Below, piece after piece: positions 42,768 through 50,990 of a stretch of 64,000 nt of DNA. The stretch is from Streptomyces sp. NBC_00620 (lineage in GTDB: Bacteria; Actinomycetota; Actinomycetes; Streptomycetales; Streptomycetaceae): the NCBI RefSeq assembly GCF_026341825.1, contig NZ_JAPENY010000001.1, positions 2,728,001 through 2,792,000 of the forward strand. The letters run 5' to 3'. The notes below the pieces were generated by a model, which saw only the letters and a program-made list of their open reading frames with translations, made no database searches and had not been told where the DNA came from. Numbering within the stretch: the first letter of the stretch is position 1; the number at the start of each line of letters is the position of its first letter. Position numbers and translations under genes: made by a program.

Positions 42768-43239
42768 GCCCCGGGGTTGGGGCTTCGACGTACGCCGCCA
42801 GGTTGGCCAGCGAGGAGGCGATCCCGGCCTCGTGTGCCGCCTGGTCTATACCGGGCGGCACGTCCGTGGCCGTGACGGTCACCTCGGTCCCGTCACCGGC
42901 GGCGGAGAGGTGCCAGGTCATCGTCATGGTGCCCGCGTACGCCGGGTCGTCGGCCTCGAACACCGCCCGCGTCACCACGCGTTCCGATGCCACCAGGTCG
43001 GCGAAGGCGACATCGACGACATCCGTCGCGTCCGAGGTCTTGCCGGGACTGCCGCTGGGGTCGAGATAGGTGAGAACCATCCGGAACCCGCCACCAGGCC
43101 GGGGATCCCACCGCTCGACCCGCCCGCGCATACCGTCCGGCGGCAACCAGGCCTCGAGGGACTCCCGGTCTAGGAGGGCGCGGTAGACGGCCCCCGGTGG
43201 TGCGGCGATCAGCCGACTGGCGCGGTCGGTCCTGTCCAT
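42754..43239 (-). CDS. SRPBCC/AHSA1 domain protein
   Basis: A 161-aa START-like protein. The N-terminal RLIAAPPGAVYRALLDRESLEAWLP and WDPRPGGGFRMVLTY are AHSA1 marks, and the C-terminal helix closes the ligand cavity. Members bind hydrophobic ligands or activate Hsp90-type proteins; its own substrate is unknown. It ends inside the 3' end of the convergent hydrolase gene (14-bp overlap). Confidence 0.85.
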   Translation of the reverse strand: MDRTDRASRLIAAPPGAVYRALLDRESLEAWLPPDGMRGRVERWDPRPGGGFRMVLTYLDPSGSPGKTSDATDVVDVAFADLVASERVVTRAVFEADDPAYAGTMTMTWHLSAAGDGTEVTVTATDVPPGIDQAAHEAGIASSLANLAAYVEAPTPGLSAP

Positions 43240-43262
43240 GGGGCGAGTCTAGGACCGGACCT

Positions 43263-43442
43263 CGGCCGGGGCGGGCGCGGCAATCGTGGGACGGCGTCGG
43301 CGACCGGCAGCGTCGACGCGGTTCACCCCGTGTGCAGCATCAGCCCGATCCCCACCACCAGCAGTCCTGCCGCCGCGATCCGGGGTGCCCCGAACCGTTC
43401 CTTGAAGAAGATCGCCCCGATGGTGGCGCCGACGACGATCGA
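43263..43442. repeat. direct repeat copy A (EamA gene end)
   Basis: About 180 bp that match 45901-46077 in the same orientation with scattered mismatches. It includes the last 40 codons of an EamA gene and its 3' flank. Confidence 0.9.
43323..43442 (-). pseudogene. 3' fragment of an EamA transporter gene
   Basis: Encodes IVVGATIGAIFFKERFGAPR and AAAGLLVVGIGLMLHTG, the C-terminus of the EamA protein at 45958, with two substitutions but without the rest. It is a truncated copy. The 160 bp to the lipoprotein gene hold only its promoter (TACTCT near 43574). Confidence 0.85.
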
Positions 43443-43601
43443 TGCCGTTCTCGGGGCTGGGACGTTGGATTGGTGGCCTGATCCGGGGTCGCAAGACCAG
43501 GTGACGCGGGCTCTTGAGGTGAGGTCGGCGCGCTCGTCCGCGGCCCGGGGCGGGGTGATCATCGTTCCGGTACTCTGCCGCCCTACACACCAGGGGGGAT
43601 T

Positions 43602-44300
43602 GTGCGAACGAAGGCGAGCACCGCTGCGCTGTGCCTGTTCATGGGTGCCGTCACGGTCGGCTGTGCCGACGACGGTGGCACGACTGACACACGCTCCGCC
43701 GACCAACTGCTCGGCGAGGCCTACCGCACCATGAATGCGCTCACGTCGGTGACCATCGGATTGGATGTCACCTCGGGCGGCGACCGGTATTCCGGCCGTC
43801 TGACGACCGATCTCAAGAGCCGGTGCGCGTTGAAGGCGACCTCGTCCCACGGTTCAGAGATGGAGCAGATCCGGATCGGCGAGACGGACTATATCCACCC
43901 CAACGACGTGTACCTCGACATGTGGGGGCGGAAGACGGTACCCGCGATGCGGAACAGCCCCTGGCTGAAGAGCCCCGTGAGCGCGGCGAAGGGAGCAGAC
44001 GACCTGGTCGATTGCGCGTGGCCGTTCTCCTCCTTCGGCGAGGCGACGAAGGCCGACCCGACCGAGCTTGACGGCAAGCCGGTCATCTCGGTGAAAGTGA
44101 CGGACGACGAACTCAAGGGGGGCGTCTATACCTTCTACGTGGCCGCCGAGGGCAAGCCGTACCTACTGAGGATCGACTACAAAGACCCTCGCTCCCACCG
44201 CGTCACGAAGTTCAGCGATTTCAACAACCCGGTGGACATTCAGCCCCCGGCGGCAGCCGATGTCCTGGACCTGAGCAGCCTGCCCCCGGACGAGTCCTAG
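43602..44300 (+). CDS. Secreted lipoprotein (LolA/LppX-like)
   Basis: A 232-aa lipoprotein. Its signal peptide MRTKASTAALCLFMGAVTVG ends in the lipobox VTVGC. The mature part has SADQLLGEAYRTMNALTSVT, a beta-rich GGDRYSGRLTTDLKSRCAL and VYTFYVAAEGKPYLLRIDY, as in the LppX/LolA-like fold that carries lipids. The GTG follows GGGGGGA. It lies in the cassette between the two EamA-end repeats. It may act in lipid transport or wall stress sensing. Confidence 0.75.
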   Translation: MRTKASTAALCLFMGAVTVGCADDGGTTDTRSADQLLGEAYRTMNALTSVTIGLDVTSGGDRYSGRLTTDLKSRCALKATSSHGSEMEQIRIGETDYIHPNDVYLDMWGRKTVPAMRNSPWLKSPVSAAKGADDLVDCAWPFSSFGEATKADPTELDGKPVISVKVTDDELKGGVYTFYVAAEGKPYLLRIDYKDPRSHRVTKFSDFNNPVDIQPPAAADVLDLSSLPPDES

Positions 44301-44455
44301 CAGCGCATCTGGCCGTGGTGGTCAAACCCGCAAGCCGCCGGGCCGAGGGCATGACTTTTGGTCCGCGGGCGCCTGCACGCAGGGAGATGGCTCCTACGGC
44401 GTCAGCCGTCGAGGTCGGTGGCTCCTGCGTGTCAGCCGGCATCGCCTTGCTGCGG

Positions 44456-45733
44456 CTACGAGCCGTCCGCGTGGACCGCGTAGACGTAGCGCTTGCCGAC
44501 GTATTCGCTGGCGTTCCAGATCACGGACTCGCTGTAGGCCCAGCCTGACGCCCCGCTGCTGTGGTAGCTGAGGTCCTCGCAACCGATGGCCAGGTCGCAC
44601 ACAGTGCTTGCGGTCGAGTCGCCGGAGGTGAAGGTGCGCAGCGTGCCCTTGGTGGAGGTGCCGGCGCTGACCGCGAGATAGTGCTTGCTTTTGCGGGACA
44701 CGACTCCCTGGATCTTCTGCTGGCTGACGGTGACGGCTTCGGTCGCGGTGAGCGAGGCCGGTTGCCGGTCGGTGTGGTCGAGGTTCCAGCGGACCACCTT
44801 GGGCGTGGTGGTGCCGGGGCCTGTGCCGTTGAAGGTGCCGTCCGTGTAGTCGACGGTGCCGGAGTAGGAGTACTCGCTCACGACCAGGCTGTCGGGGGTG
44901 CTGGCGCGGTCGAGCCCGATCGCCGTGTAGCGCAGATAAGTTCCCGCGTTGTCGTAGGCGTGGCTCTGCGGCAGGACGTACTGGTATCCGTAGCCGTGGT
45001 ACGACCCGTCGGTGTGCAGACCGCACACGTCCTTCTCGGCGGTGGCGACCGTGAAGAGGGTGTTCAGGTCGAACACCCGGAGTCCCTTGTAGGTGTCGAC
45101 GACATAGAGAAGGTTGCCGTACCACATGATGCCGCCCGCGTGTTTGCGGATGGGGTTGAAGGAGTACTTGCCCGTGCTGGTCATGACGGGCTCGACCAGC
45201 AGCACATGCCGGTACGTCGGTGCCGACGGGGTGTTGTTGTCGACGAACGTGAGCCGCAGGCCCTTGTCGAGCGCGTACTCGTCGACGCCGTCGTTGTCGG
45301 GGTCGGTCTCGAAGTACCAGGAGGCGAGGACGACCTTGTTGCTTCCGCCCTCGGGGTAGAGCCCGTTGCCGTACGCATCCGCGCTGGTGGTGACGCCCTG
45401 AGGTATCCAGTAGTCGACTGTCTGGTCGTCGCTGTCCCAGGCGAAACCGGTCGAGAAGGCCTGCACTGTACTGGGGGCGCTGGTGAGGTGGGTGGCACTG
45501 CGGTTGGTGTCGGCTATGACGGTGGTCGCGTCCACCTTGGTCAGCTTGGTCGCCAAGCCGGCGGCCAGATCGTTGAACTCGCCGTAGCTGTTGGAGGACC
45601 GGCTGGTGAGGGCGAACTGGCCGGCGGCGATCGTGGCCGCATGGGCGGCTGCGGGGGAGAGGAGATTGCCGACGGCTCCGACGAACGGTGCGGCAGCCAT
45701 GCCCTTGATGATCGCTCTTCGTGTCATGGTCAT
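44456..45733 (-). CDS. Tat-exported secreted protein, unknown
   Basis: A 425-aa secreted protein. The Tat signal is TRRAIIKGMAAAPFVGAVGN with a cleavage region AAAHAA. The mature part repeats short beta motifs (GNLLYVVDTYKGLRVFDLNT, GGIMWYG, YLAVSAGTSTKG) consistent with a beta-propeller, and has an Asp-rich DPDNDGVDEY loop that may bind calcium. Cys pairs are few. The family is unrecognised. It sits in the same cassette as the lipoprotein gene, convergent to it. Confidence 0.7.
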   Translation of the reverse strand: MTMTRRAIIKGMAAAPFVGAVGNLLSPAAAHAATIAAGQFALTSRSSNSYGEFNDLAAGLATKLTKVDATTVIADTNRSATHLTSAPSTVQAFSTGFAWDSDDQTVDYWIPQGVTTSADAYGNGLYPEGGSNKVVLASWYFETDPDNDGVDEYALDKGLRLTFVDNNTPSAPTYRHVLLVEPVMTSTGKYSFNPIRKHAGGIMWYGNLLYVVDTYKGLRVFDLNTLFTVATAEKDVCGLHTDGSYHGYGYQYVLPQSHAYDNAGTYLRYTAIGLDRASTPDSLVVSEYSYSGTVDYTDGTFNGTGPGTTTPKVVRWNLDHTDRQPASLTATEAVTVSQQKIQGVVSRKSKHYLAVSAGTSTKGTLRTFTSGDSTASTVCDLAIGCEDLSYHSSGASGWAYSESVIWNASEYVGKRYVYAVHADGS

Positions 45734-45900
45734 GACGCGGAAAGTATGCGCACTCGATCAACAGCACAAGCAGGCTTGACCGTAACTCGACACCGGCGGC
45801 CCCTAATTGCTCTCCCGGCACCTGCCGTTTGCACCGCTCGGCCACGGGATGCGACCGTCCCGTGCTCGGGCTGACGGGGCCGGGCGGGGCCGGGCGGGGC

Positions 45901-46077
45901 CGGCCGGGGCGCGGGCAAGCGTGGGACGGCGTCGGCGACCGGCAGAGTCGACGCAGCTCACCCCGTGTGCAACATCAGCCCGATCCCCACCACCAGCAGC
46001 CCCGCCGCCGCGATCCGGGGCGCCCCGAACCGTTCCTTGAAGAAGATCGCCCCGATGGCCGCGCCGACGATGATCGA
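45901..46077. repeat. direct repeat copy B (intact EamA gene end)
   Basis: Covers the 3' end of the intact EamA gene and 57 bp of its flank. It matches copy A at 43263. Confidence 0.9.
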
Positions 46078-46803
46078 GGACTCGCGCAGGGCCGCGATGG
46101 GCGCGAGTTCGGCCCGGGTCTGGGCCCACAGGACCAGCCCGTACGCCGCTACGGAGAGCGCCGCGCCGAGCAGGCCGAGCCCGGCGAACGGGCGCAGGAC
46201 GGTGAGGAGTTCGCCGCGCCAGTGGTGCAGCGCGTACACCGGGATCACGAAGCCCTCGATGGCCATCAGCCAGGCGATGTAGCCGAGCGAGGAGCCGGAG
46301 GCGCGCACGCCGAGGCCGTCCACGACGGTGTACGCGGCGATCGACACCCCCGTCGCCAACGCCGCGCCGATCGCTGCCCAGTTGGGCCGACGCCCCCGCA
46401 GCCCCCACAGCGCGACACCCGTCAGCCCCGCGCAGGACAACGCGATCCCCGCCGCCGCCCACCCGTCGGGCACCTCGTGCGCGAAGACCGCCGCGAGTGC
46501 CGTGACGATGAGGGGAGCGGTGCCGCGGGCGATCGGGTACGCCTGCCCGAAGTCGCCGAGCCGGAACGACCGCATCAGCAGCACGTAGTACACGACGTGG
46601 ATCACGGCCGACGCGAACAGGTACGGCCACGCCCCGGGCGCCGGGAACGCGACGAACGGCACCATGACAAGGCCGATCAGCATGCCGCCGCCCGCGATCA
46701 GCGTGAAGCCGACCAGCTTGTCGGTGATGCGGTGCGCGATCGCGTTCCAGCACGCGTGGGTGACCGCGGCGAGCAGGACGGCCGCGGTGACCAGCGGGGT
46801 CAC
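45958..46803 (-). CDS. EamA/DMT family transporter
   Basis: A 281-aa ten-TM permease made of two EamA repeats. Landmarks are ACWNAIAHRITDK, GDFGQAYPIARGTAPLIVT and ALRESSIIVGAAIGAIFFKE. Substrates of such carriers are metabolites such as amino acids; none can be told here. The GTG at 46803 overlaps the YbaK stop (GTGA), so the two are cotranscribed. Its 3' 120 bp are duplicated 2.6 kb away. Confidence 0.85.
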   Translation of the reverse strand: MTPLVTAAVLLAAVTHACWNAIAHRITDKLVGFTLIAGGGMLIGLVMVPFVAFPAPGAWPYLFASAVIHVVYYVLLMRSFRLGDFGQAYPIARGTAPLIVTALAAVFAHEVPDGWAAAGIALSCAGLTGVALWGLRGRRPNWAAIGAALATGVSIAAYTVVDGLGVRASGSSLGYIAWLMAIEGFVIPVYALHHWRGELLTVLRPFAGLGLLGAALSVAAYGLVLWAQTRAELAPIAALRESSIIVGAAIGAIFFKERFGAPRIAAAGLLVVGIGLMLHTG

Positions 46804-47300
46804 TGCGTCTGCTCGCGCACGTCCACCAGCGTGCCGCCCGCGTGGGCGATCAGGGTCTTGGGGTCCATCGGGAAGACGGCGTACGGGGTGCCCGCGGCGG
46901 CCCACACCGTTTCGTGGTCGAGCAGTGAACGGTCCGCCAGGACACGGGTCTTGGAAGCGTGCCCGAAGGGCGGTACGCCGCCGATCGCGTACCCCGTCGT
47001 CTCCCGCACCAGGTCCACCTTCGCGCGCGTCACCTTCTCGGCGCCCAACTCGCGCCGTACGAGCTCCACATCGACCCGGGACGCGCCGTCCATCAGGACC
47101 AGTACCGGGACGCCGTCCGCCGCGAAGATCAGCGACTTGCAGATCTGGCTGAGGTCGCAGCCGATCGCTGCGGCGGCCTCGGCGGCGGTGCGGGTTGCGT
47201 CCGGGAAGCGCCGGACCTGCGGGATCAGGTCGTCGAGGCCCAGCTCGCGCAGGGCTTCGGCGAAGCGGGGGTGGGCGGCGTTCTCTTCGGCTGTGGTCAT
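46800..47300 (-). CDS. YbaK-type aminoacyl-tRNA deacylase
   Basis: A 166-aa editing domain. YbaK/ProX proteins hydrolyse mischarged Cys-tRNA-Pro or Ala-tRNA-Pro. Family marks are TRTAAEAAAAIGCDLSQICK with the catalytic Lys in SLIF, VDLVRETTGYAIGGVPPFGH and FPMDPKTLIAHAGGT. The ATG at 47300 has AAGGTG 9 nt upstream. This site is formed partly by the end of the IS605 element that lies directly before it. Overlaps the EamA gene by 4 nt. Confidence 0.88.
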   Translation of the reverse strand: MTTAEENAAHPRFAEALRELGLDDLIPQVRRFPDATRTAAEAAAAIGCDLSQICKSLIFAADGVPVLVLMDGASRVDVELVRRELGAEKVTRAKVDLVRETTGYAIGGVPPFGHASKTRVLADRSLLDHETVWAAAGTPYAVFPMDPKTLIAHAGGTLVDVREQTQ

Positions 47301-47370
47301 GAAAGGCACCTTGACATGCTCCTCGGGCTGACGCCCGGGGATTTTGGCCTTCTCGTCCGTTGCTGTGCCG

Positions 47371-48594
47371 CTAGGCGGCACGGGGTTCGGGTGGGAATCC
47401 GTGGCTTCCTGTTTCCTTGCGCTGTGCCAGGACGAGTCCTGGTCTGACCTGCGCTCCACAGGCTGTAACCGCCAGTCCGGCGGCCGTTTTCACGTTTTTC
47501 GCGGCGTTGTGGTCCCGGTCATGGACCGCACCGCAGGCGGCACAGGTCCAGGTCCGGATGTGCAGGGGCTTGGGACCGTCCTTGGCCCCGCACTCCGAGC
47601 AGACCTGGCTGGTCGGAGTGAACCGGCCGATCTTCACCAGGGACCGCCCGTACCTGACCGCTTTGTACTCCAGCATGTGCACGAACTGCGCCCAGCCCGC
47701 ATCGTGCACACTCTTCGCCAGCCTGGTGCGCGCCAGTCCTTTGACCGCCAGGTCCTCCACACCGATCGCTTGGTTGTCGCGGATCAGCCGGGTGGAGAGC
47801 TGGTGATGGAACTCACGGCGGGCGTCGGCCACTTGTGCATGCGCGCGGGCGACCTTGAGGCGGGCCTTCTCGCGGTTCCTGGACCCCTTCTGCTTGCGGG
47901 ACAGTTCGCGCTGGGCTCTCTTCAGTTTCTTCTCCGCGCGGCGCAGGAACCGCGGGGAGTCGACCTTCGTGCCGTCGGACAGGACGGCGAAGTGCGTGAG
48001 GCCCAGGTCGATGCCGATGGCCTGGTCGGTGTCGGGCATCCGTGCGGCGTCGGCGTGCGGGTCGGTGTCGATGACGAAGGAGGCGAAGTACCGTCCGGCC
48101 GCGTCCTTGATCACGGTGACCGAGGAGGGCCGTGCGGGCAGGGTGCGGGACCACTTCACTGTCACCGCGCCGACCTTGGGCAGACTCAGCCTCCCGGAAT
48201 CGGTGATCGACCAGCGGGCATTGGCCGTGAAGCGGATCGACTGCCGCTTGTCCTTGCGGGACTTGAACCGGGGAGCGCCGGTCTTCGGGCCCTTGCGTTC
48301 GCCCTTGAGGGAGGCGAAGAAGTTTCTGTAGGCGGCCTCCACGTCGCGCAGGGACTGCTGGAGCACCACCGAGGAGACCTCGCCGAGCCAGGATCGTGCG
48401 TCGGTCTGTTTCGCCTCGGTGATCAGCTTCCTGGACAGCTCGGCCGCCTTCGGGAATGCCCCGCCCGCCTGGCGGGCGTCTTCACGGGCGCGCACGGCGT
48501 CGTTGAATACGACGCGGGCGCACCCGAACGCCCTCGCCAGAGCCGCTGCCTGGGCGATGTCCGGGTACAGGCGGAAGCTGTACCGAAGCTGCAT
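47371..48594 (-). CDS. tnpB: RNA-guided endonuclease TnpB
   Basis: A 407-aa nuclease of normal length. The RuvC triad is complete: AIGIDLGLTHFAVLS (Asp196), AIGVEDLAVKGL (Glu280) and AVHDRDHNAAKNV (Asp361). The zinc ribbon (VCSECG..TCAACG) is present. It cuts DNA guided by an RNA from the element's right end and helps retain the IS. The ATG at 48594 is 25 bp from the divergent tnpA start. The gene reads toward ybaK. Confidence 0.92.
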   Translation of the reverse strand: MQLRYSFRLYPDIAQAAALARAFGCARVVFNDAVRAREDARQAGGAFPKAAELSRKLITEAKQTDARSWLGEVSSVVLQQSLRDVEAAYRNFFASLKGERKGPKTGAPRFKSRKDKRQSIRFTANARWSITDSGRLSLPKVGAVTVKWSRTLPARPSSVTVIKDAAGRYFASFVIDTDPHADAARMPDTDQAIGIDLGLTHFAVLSDGTKVDSPRFLRRAEKKLKRAQRELSRKQKGSRNREKARLKVARAHAQVADARREFHHQLSTRLIRDNQAIGVEDLAVKGLARTRLAKSVHDAGWAQFVHMLEYKAVRYGRSLVKIGRFTPTSQVCSECGAKDGPKPLHIRTWTCAACGAVHDRDHNAAKNVKTAAGLAVTACGAQVRPGLVLAQRKETGSHGFPPEPRAA

Positions 48595-48619
48595 GGCAGC
48601 CACGCTACATACTTGGGTT

Positions 48620-49036
48620 ATGGGCGAGAATCGGAAGATCAGAACTGGTCGGCACTGTGTTTTCGTGATGCATGTCCACTTGGTCTTCGTGACCAAGTTC
48701 CAGCATGAAGTGTTCACCGATGCCCATCTGGCGCGGCTGGAGGAGATCATGCGGTCGGTGTGCGCGGACTTCGAGTGCGAGCTGGTGGAGTTCAACGGCA
48801 GGGACAACCACGTCCACCTCCAGGTGAACTTCCCGCCCAAAATCGCCGTGACCAAGCTCGTCAACTCACTCAAGGGCGTGTCCTCCCGCCGTCTGCGCCA
48901 GGAGTTCCCCGACCTGGTACGCCACTACTGGCGGGCCAACAAACTCTGGTCCGGCTCCTACTTCGCCGGAACCGTCGGTGGCGCCCCACTCTCCGTGGTC
49001 AGGCAGTACATCGAGCAGCAGAACCGGCCGGTGTGA
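48620..49036 (+). CDS. tnpA: IS200/IS605 transposase TnpA (Y1 HUH)
   Basis: A 138-aa single-strand transposase. HUH motif DNHVHLQVNF, catalytic Tyr in VVRQYIEQQ, and the family start CVFVMHVHLVFVTKF are all present. It acts as a dimer on subterminal hairpins. Complete length, no frameshift, so the element may be active. Together with tnpB it makes the divergent IS605 pair. Confidence 0.92.
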   Translation: MGENRKIRTGRHCVFVMHVHLVFVTKFQHEVFTDAHLARLEEIMRSVCADFECELVEFNGRDNHVHLQVNFPPKIAVTKLVNSLKGVSSRRLRQEFPDLVRHYWRANKLWSGSYFAGTVGGAPLSVVRQYIEQQNRPV

Positions 49037-49216
49037 GCGTCGCCTGGCTCCGCCGGGACCGGCCCTCGCGACGCTCCGCCTCGCAACCCTCGGATTCGCT
49101 TCACCATCGGGCTGAAGCCAGATGCACTGCGAAGGAATCCCGGTAGCGGTCGGTGTACGGGGCATGCGACCGAGTTCCAGGGAGCGGACCTCGGCCACCC
49201 ACAGCCACGACGACGC

Positions 49217-50893
49217 CTAACTCGCGGCCTTGAGCAGCGCCGCCACGATCGGCCCCGCCGTGTCGCCCCCGTGCCCGCCCTGCTGTACGACCCCCGCTGC
49301 TGCCAAGTCGCCCTTGTACGCGGTGAACCAGCCGTTGGGCTTGTCCTGGCCGTCTACCTCGGCGGAGCCGGTCTTCGCGCCGTAGTCGGGGCCGAGGCCG
49401 GACATCGCCTCGGCGGCGGTGCCGTACGCGGCGGTGTACTGCATGAGTTCGCGGAGCTGGGAGAGGGTGTCCGCCGACAGGGTGCGGGAAGCCGTGGCCA
49501 GCTTGCGGTCGTCCACCGACGGCGCCACCAGGTACGGCTGGTGGAACACACCCGCCGCCACCGTGGAGGCGACCGAGGCCATGTTCAGCGGGTTCATGCG
49601 GACCCCGCCCTGGCCGATCAGCGAGGCCGCCATCTGCGCCGCGGACTGCACGGGCACCGCGCCGTCGAAGGACGGCACGCCGATGACCCAGTTGTTCATG
49701 CCGAGGCCGAAGACCTGCTGGGCCTGCTTGGTGAGGCTGTCGTTCTCCAGCTCGGGGGCCTGGCTGATGAAGGCCGTGTTGCAGGAGCGCGCGAAGCTCG
49801 CCTTGAACGTGCCGTTCTTGATCTCGAAGTCGTCGTCGTTGTGGAACTTCCAGTGGCCGTACGTGAACGTCTTGGGGCACACGTGCTGCTTGTCGGCCGA
49901 GGCGAGGTCCTGGTCGATGAGCAGCGACGCCGTGATGACCTTCATCGTGGAGCCGGGGGCGAGGGAGCCCTGGAAGGCGGTGTTGAAGCCGTGGCTCTGG
50001 TTGGCGACCGCGAGGATCTCGCCGGTCGACGGGACCATCAGGACCACCGACGACTTGGCCTTCTTGGCCACTTCCTTCTCGGCGGCGGCCTGGAGGGTCG
50101 GGCTGAGCGTCGTCTTCACGGTCCCCGGCGTGCCCTTGCTGAGCGTCAGCAGCGACTTGTCGGGGGTCTTCTCCTCGCCCTTCGCCGCCGCCTTGCGGAT
50201 CACCTGGAGCTCGATGCCCGCCTTGCCGCCCGCCGTCTTGCCGTACTTCTCGCGCAGCCCGTCCAACACCGTGCCCAGGGACGGGTACTTGGCCGTGGTC
50301 AGCTCGCCGCCGTGCTTGTCGAGGGCCGTGATCGGGGGCGTACCGGACTCGCCGGTGACCAGCTTGTCGCCGTCCTGGAGGTCCGGGTGCACGACGGACG
50401 GCTTCCAGCTCACCAGCGGAACACCGTCCTTGGCCCGTCGTACGACCGTCAGCTTCGACTCGTACGAGAGCGGCTTGCTGGTGCCCTTGTAGGTGACGGT
50501 GCCCTTGACGGAGAACGGGACGACGGCCCCCGACCGCGTGCCGCTCGTCAGGGTCACGCCGGTGATGTGGGCGTCCTTGGTGTAGCCGGTCAGCAGGGTC
50601 TTCGCGGCGGCCGAGTCGTCCGTGGCGGCGGCGGCCGTCGCGACCGCCCCGCTCTGCCAGGCGGTGAGGAACTTGGTGGCCGCGGTGGTCACCTCGGTGG
50701 CCGACAGCGGGCCGGTCTTCACGGCCTTCTGGTCGGCGGCCGTCGACGTCCTGCCCTCGGCCGCCGCGTCACCGCCGTACAGGCCGTAGGCGCCGAACGC
50801 CCCGCCGGCGACGACCACGGCGATCACTCCGCCGAGGACGGCCGGCTTCGGCTTCTTGCTCTTGCGCTCGGCGACACGTCTTCTGTTGCCCAC
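49217..50893 (-). CDS. Penicillin-binding protein (transpeptidase, MecA-like N-domain)
   Basis: A 558-aa class B-type PBP. A TM anchor (AVLGGVIAVVVAGGAFGAYG) is followed by an NTF2-like domain (ATKFLTAWQSGAV) and a dimerisation part. The transpeptidase has the motifs PGSTMKVI (S-x-x-K), ARSCNTAF (S-x-N) and GAKTGSAE (K-T-G). It cross-links peptidoglycan at the outer membrane face. It is a close paralogue of the gene upstream, sharing SVVHP and QAAAEKAV-like segments. The start is GTG 50893 or TTG 50902; GGAGG serves both. No FtsW/RodA gene is near. Confidence 0.9.
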   Translation of the reverse strand: MGNRRRVAERKSKKPKPAVLGGVIAVVVAGGAFGAYGLYGGDAAAEGRTSTAADQKAVKTGPLSATEVTTAATKFLTAWQSGAVATAAAATDDSAAAKTLLTGYTKDAHITGVTLTSGTRSGAVVPFSVKGTVTYKGTSKPLSYESKLTVVRRAKDGVPLVSWKPSVVHPDLQDGDKLVTGESGTPPITALDKHGGELTTAKYPSLGTVLDGLREKYGKTAGGKAGIELQVIRKAAAKGEEKTPDKSLLTLSKGTPGTVKTTLSPTLQAAAEKEVAKKAKSSVVLMVPSTGEILAVANQSHGFNTAFQGSLAPGSTMKVITASLLIDQDLASADKQHVCPKTFTYGHWKFHNDDDFEIKNGTFKASFARSCNTAFISQAPELENDSLTKQAQQVFGLGMNNWVIGVPSFDGAVPVQSAAQMAASLIGQGGVRMNPLNMASVASTVAAGVFHQPYLVAPSVDDRKLATASRTLSADTLSQLRELMQYTAAYGTAAEAMSGLGPDYGAKTGSAEVDGQDKPNGWFTAYKGDLAAAGVVQQGGHGGDTAGPIVAALLKAAS

Positions 50894-50990
50894 AGCTAAC
50901 AATCCTCCGCTGGTTCCCCTGGTGCCCCCGTGCCCACACGCTCCTCAACGAGAGGCACCACCCTAGGGTCCCGCCCTGTGAGGAGTGACT

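Larger units (their letters stand above)
47311..49140. mobile_element. IS200/IS605-family insertion sequence
   Basis: A complete element with divergent tnpA (Y1) and tnpB genes. The tnpB-side end has a hairpin (47322-47341, stem CCTCGGGC/GCCCGGGG) followed by TCAA on the minus strand at 47311-47314, like the RE cleavage sequence of ISDra2. The tnpA-side end carries a hairpin at 49105-49124 inside an imperfect palindrome. Exact ends are inferred; the tnpA-side limit is approximate. Confidence 0.8.
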
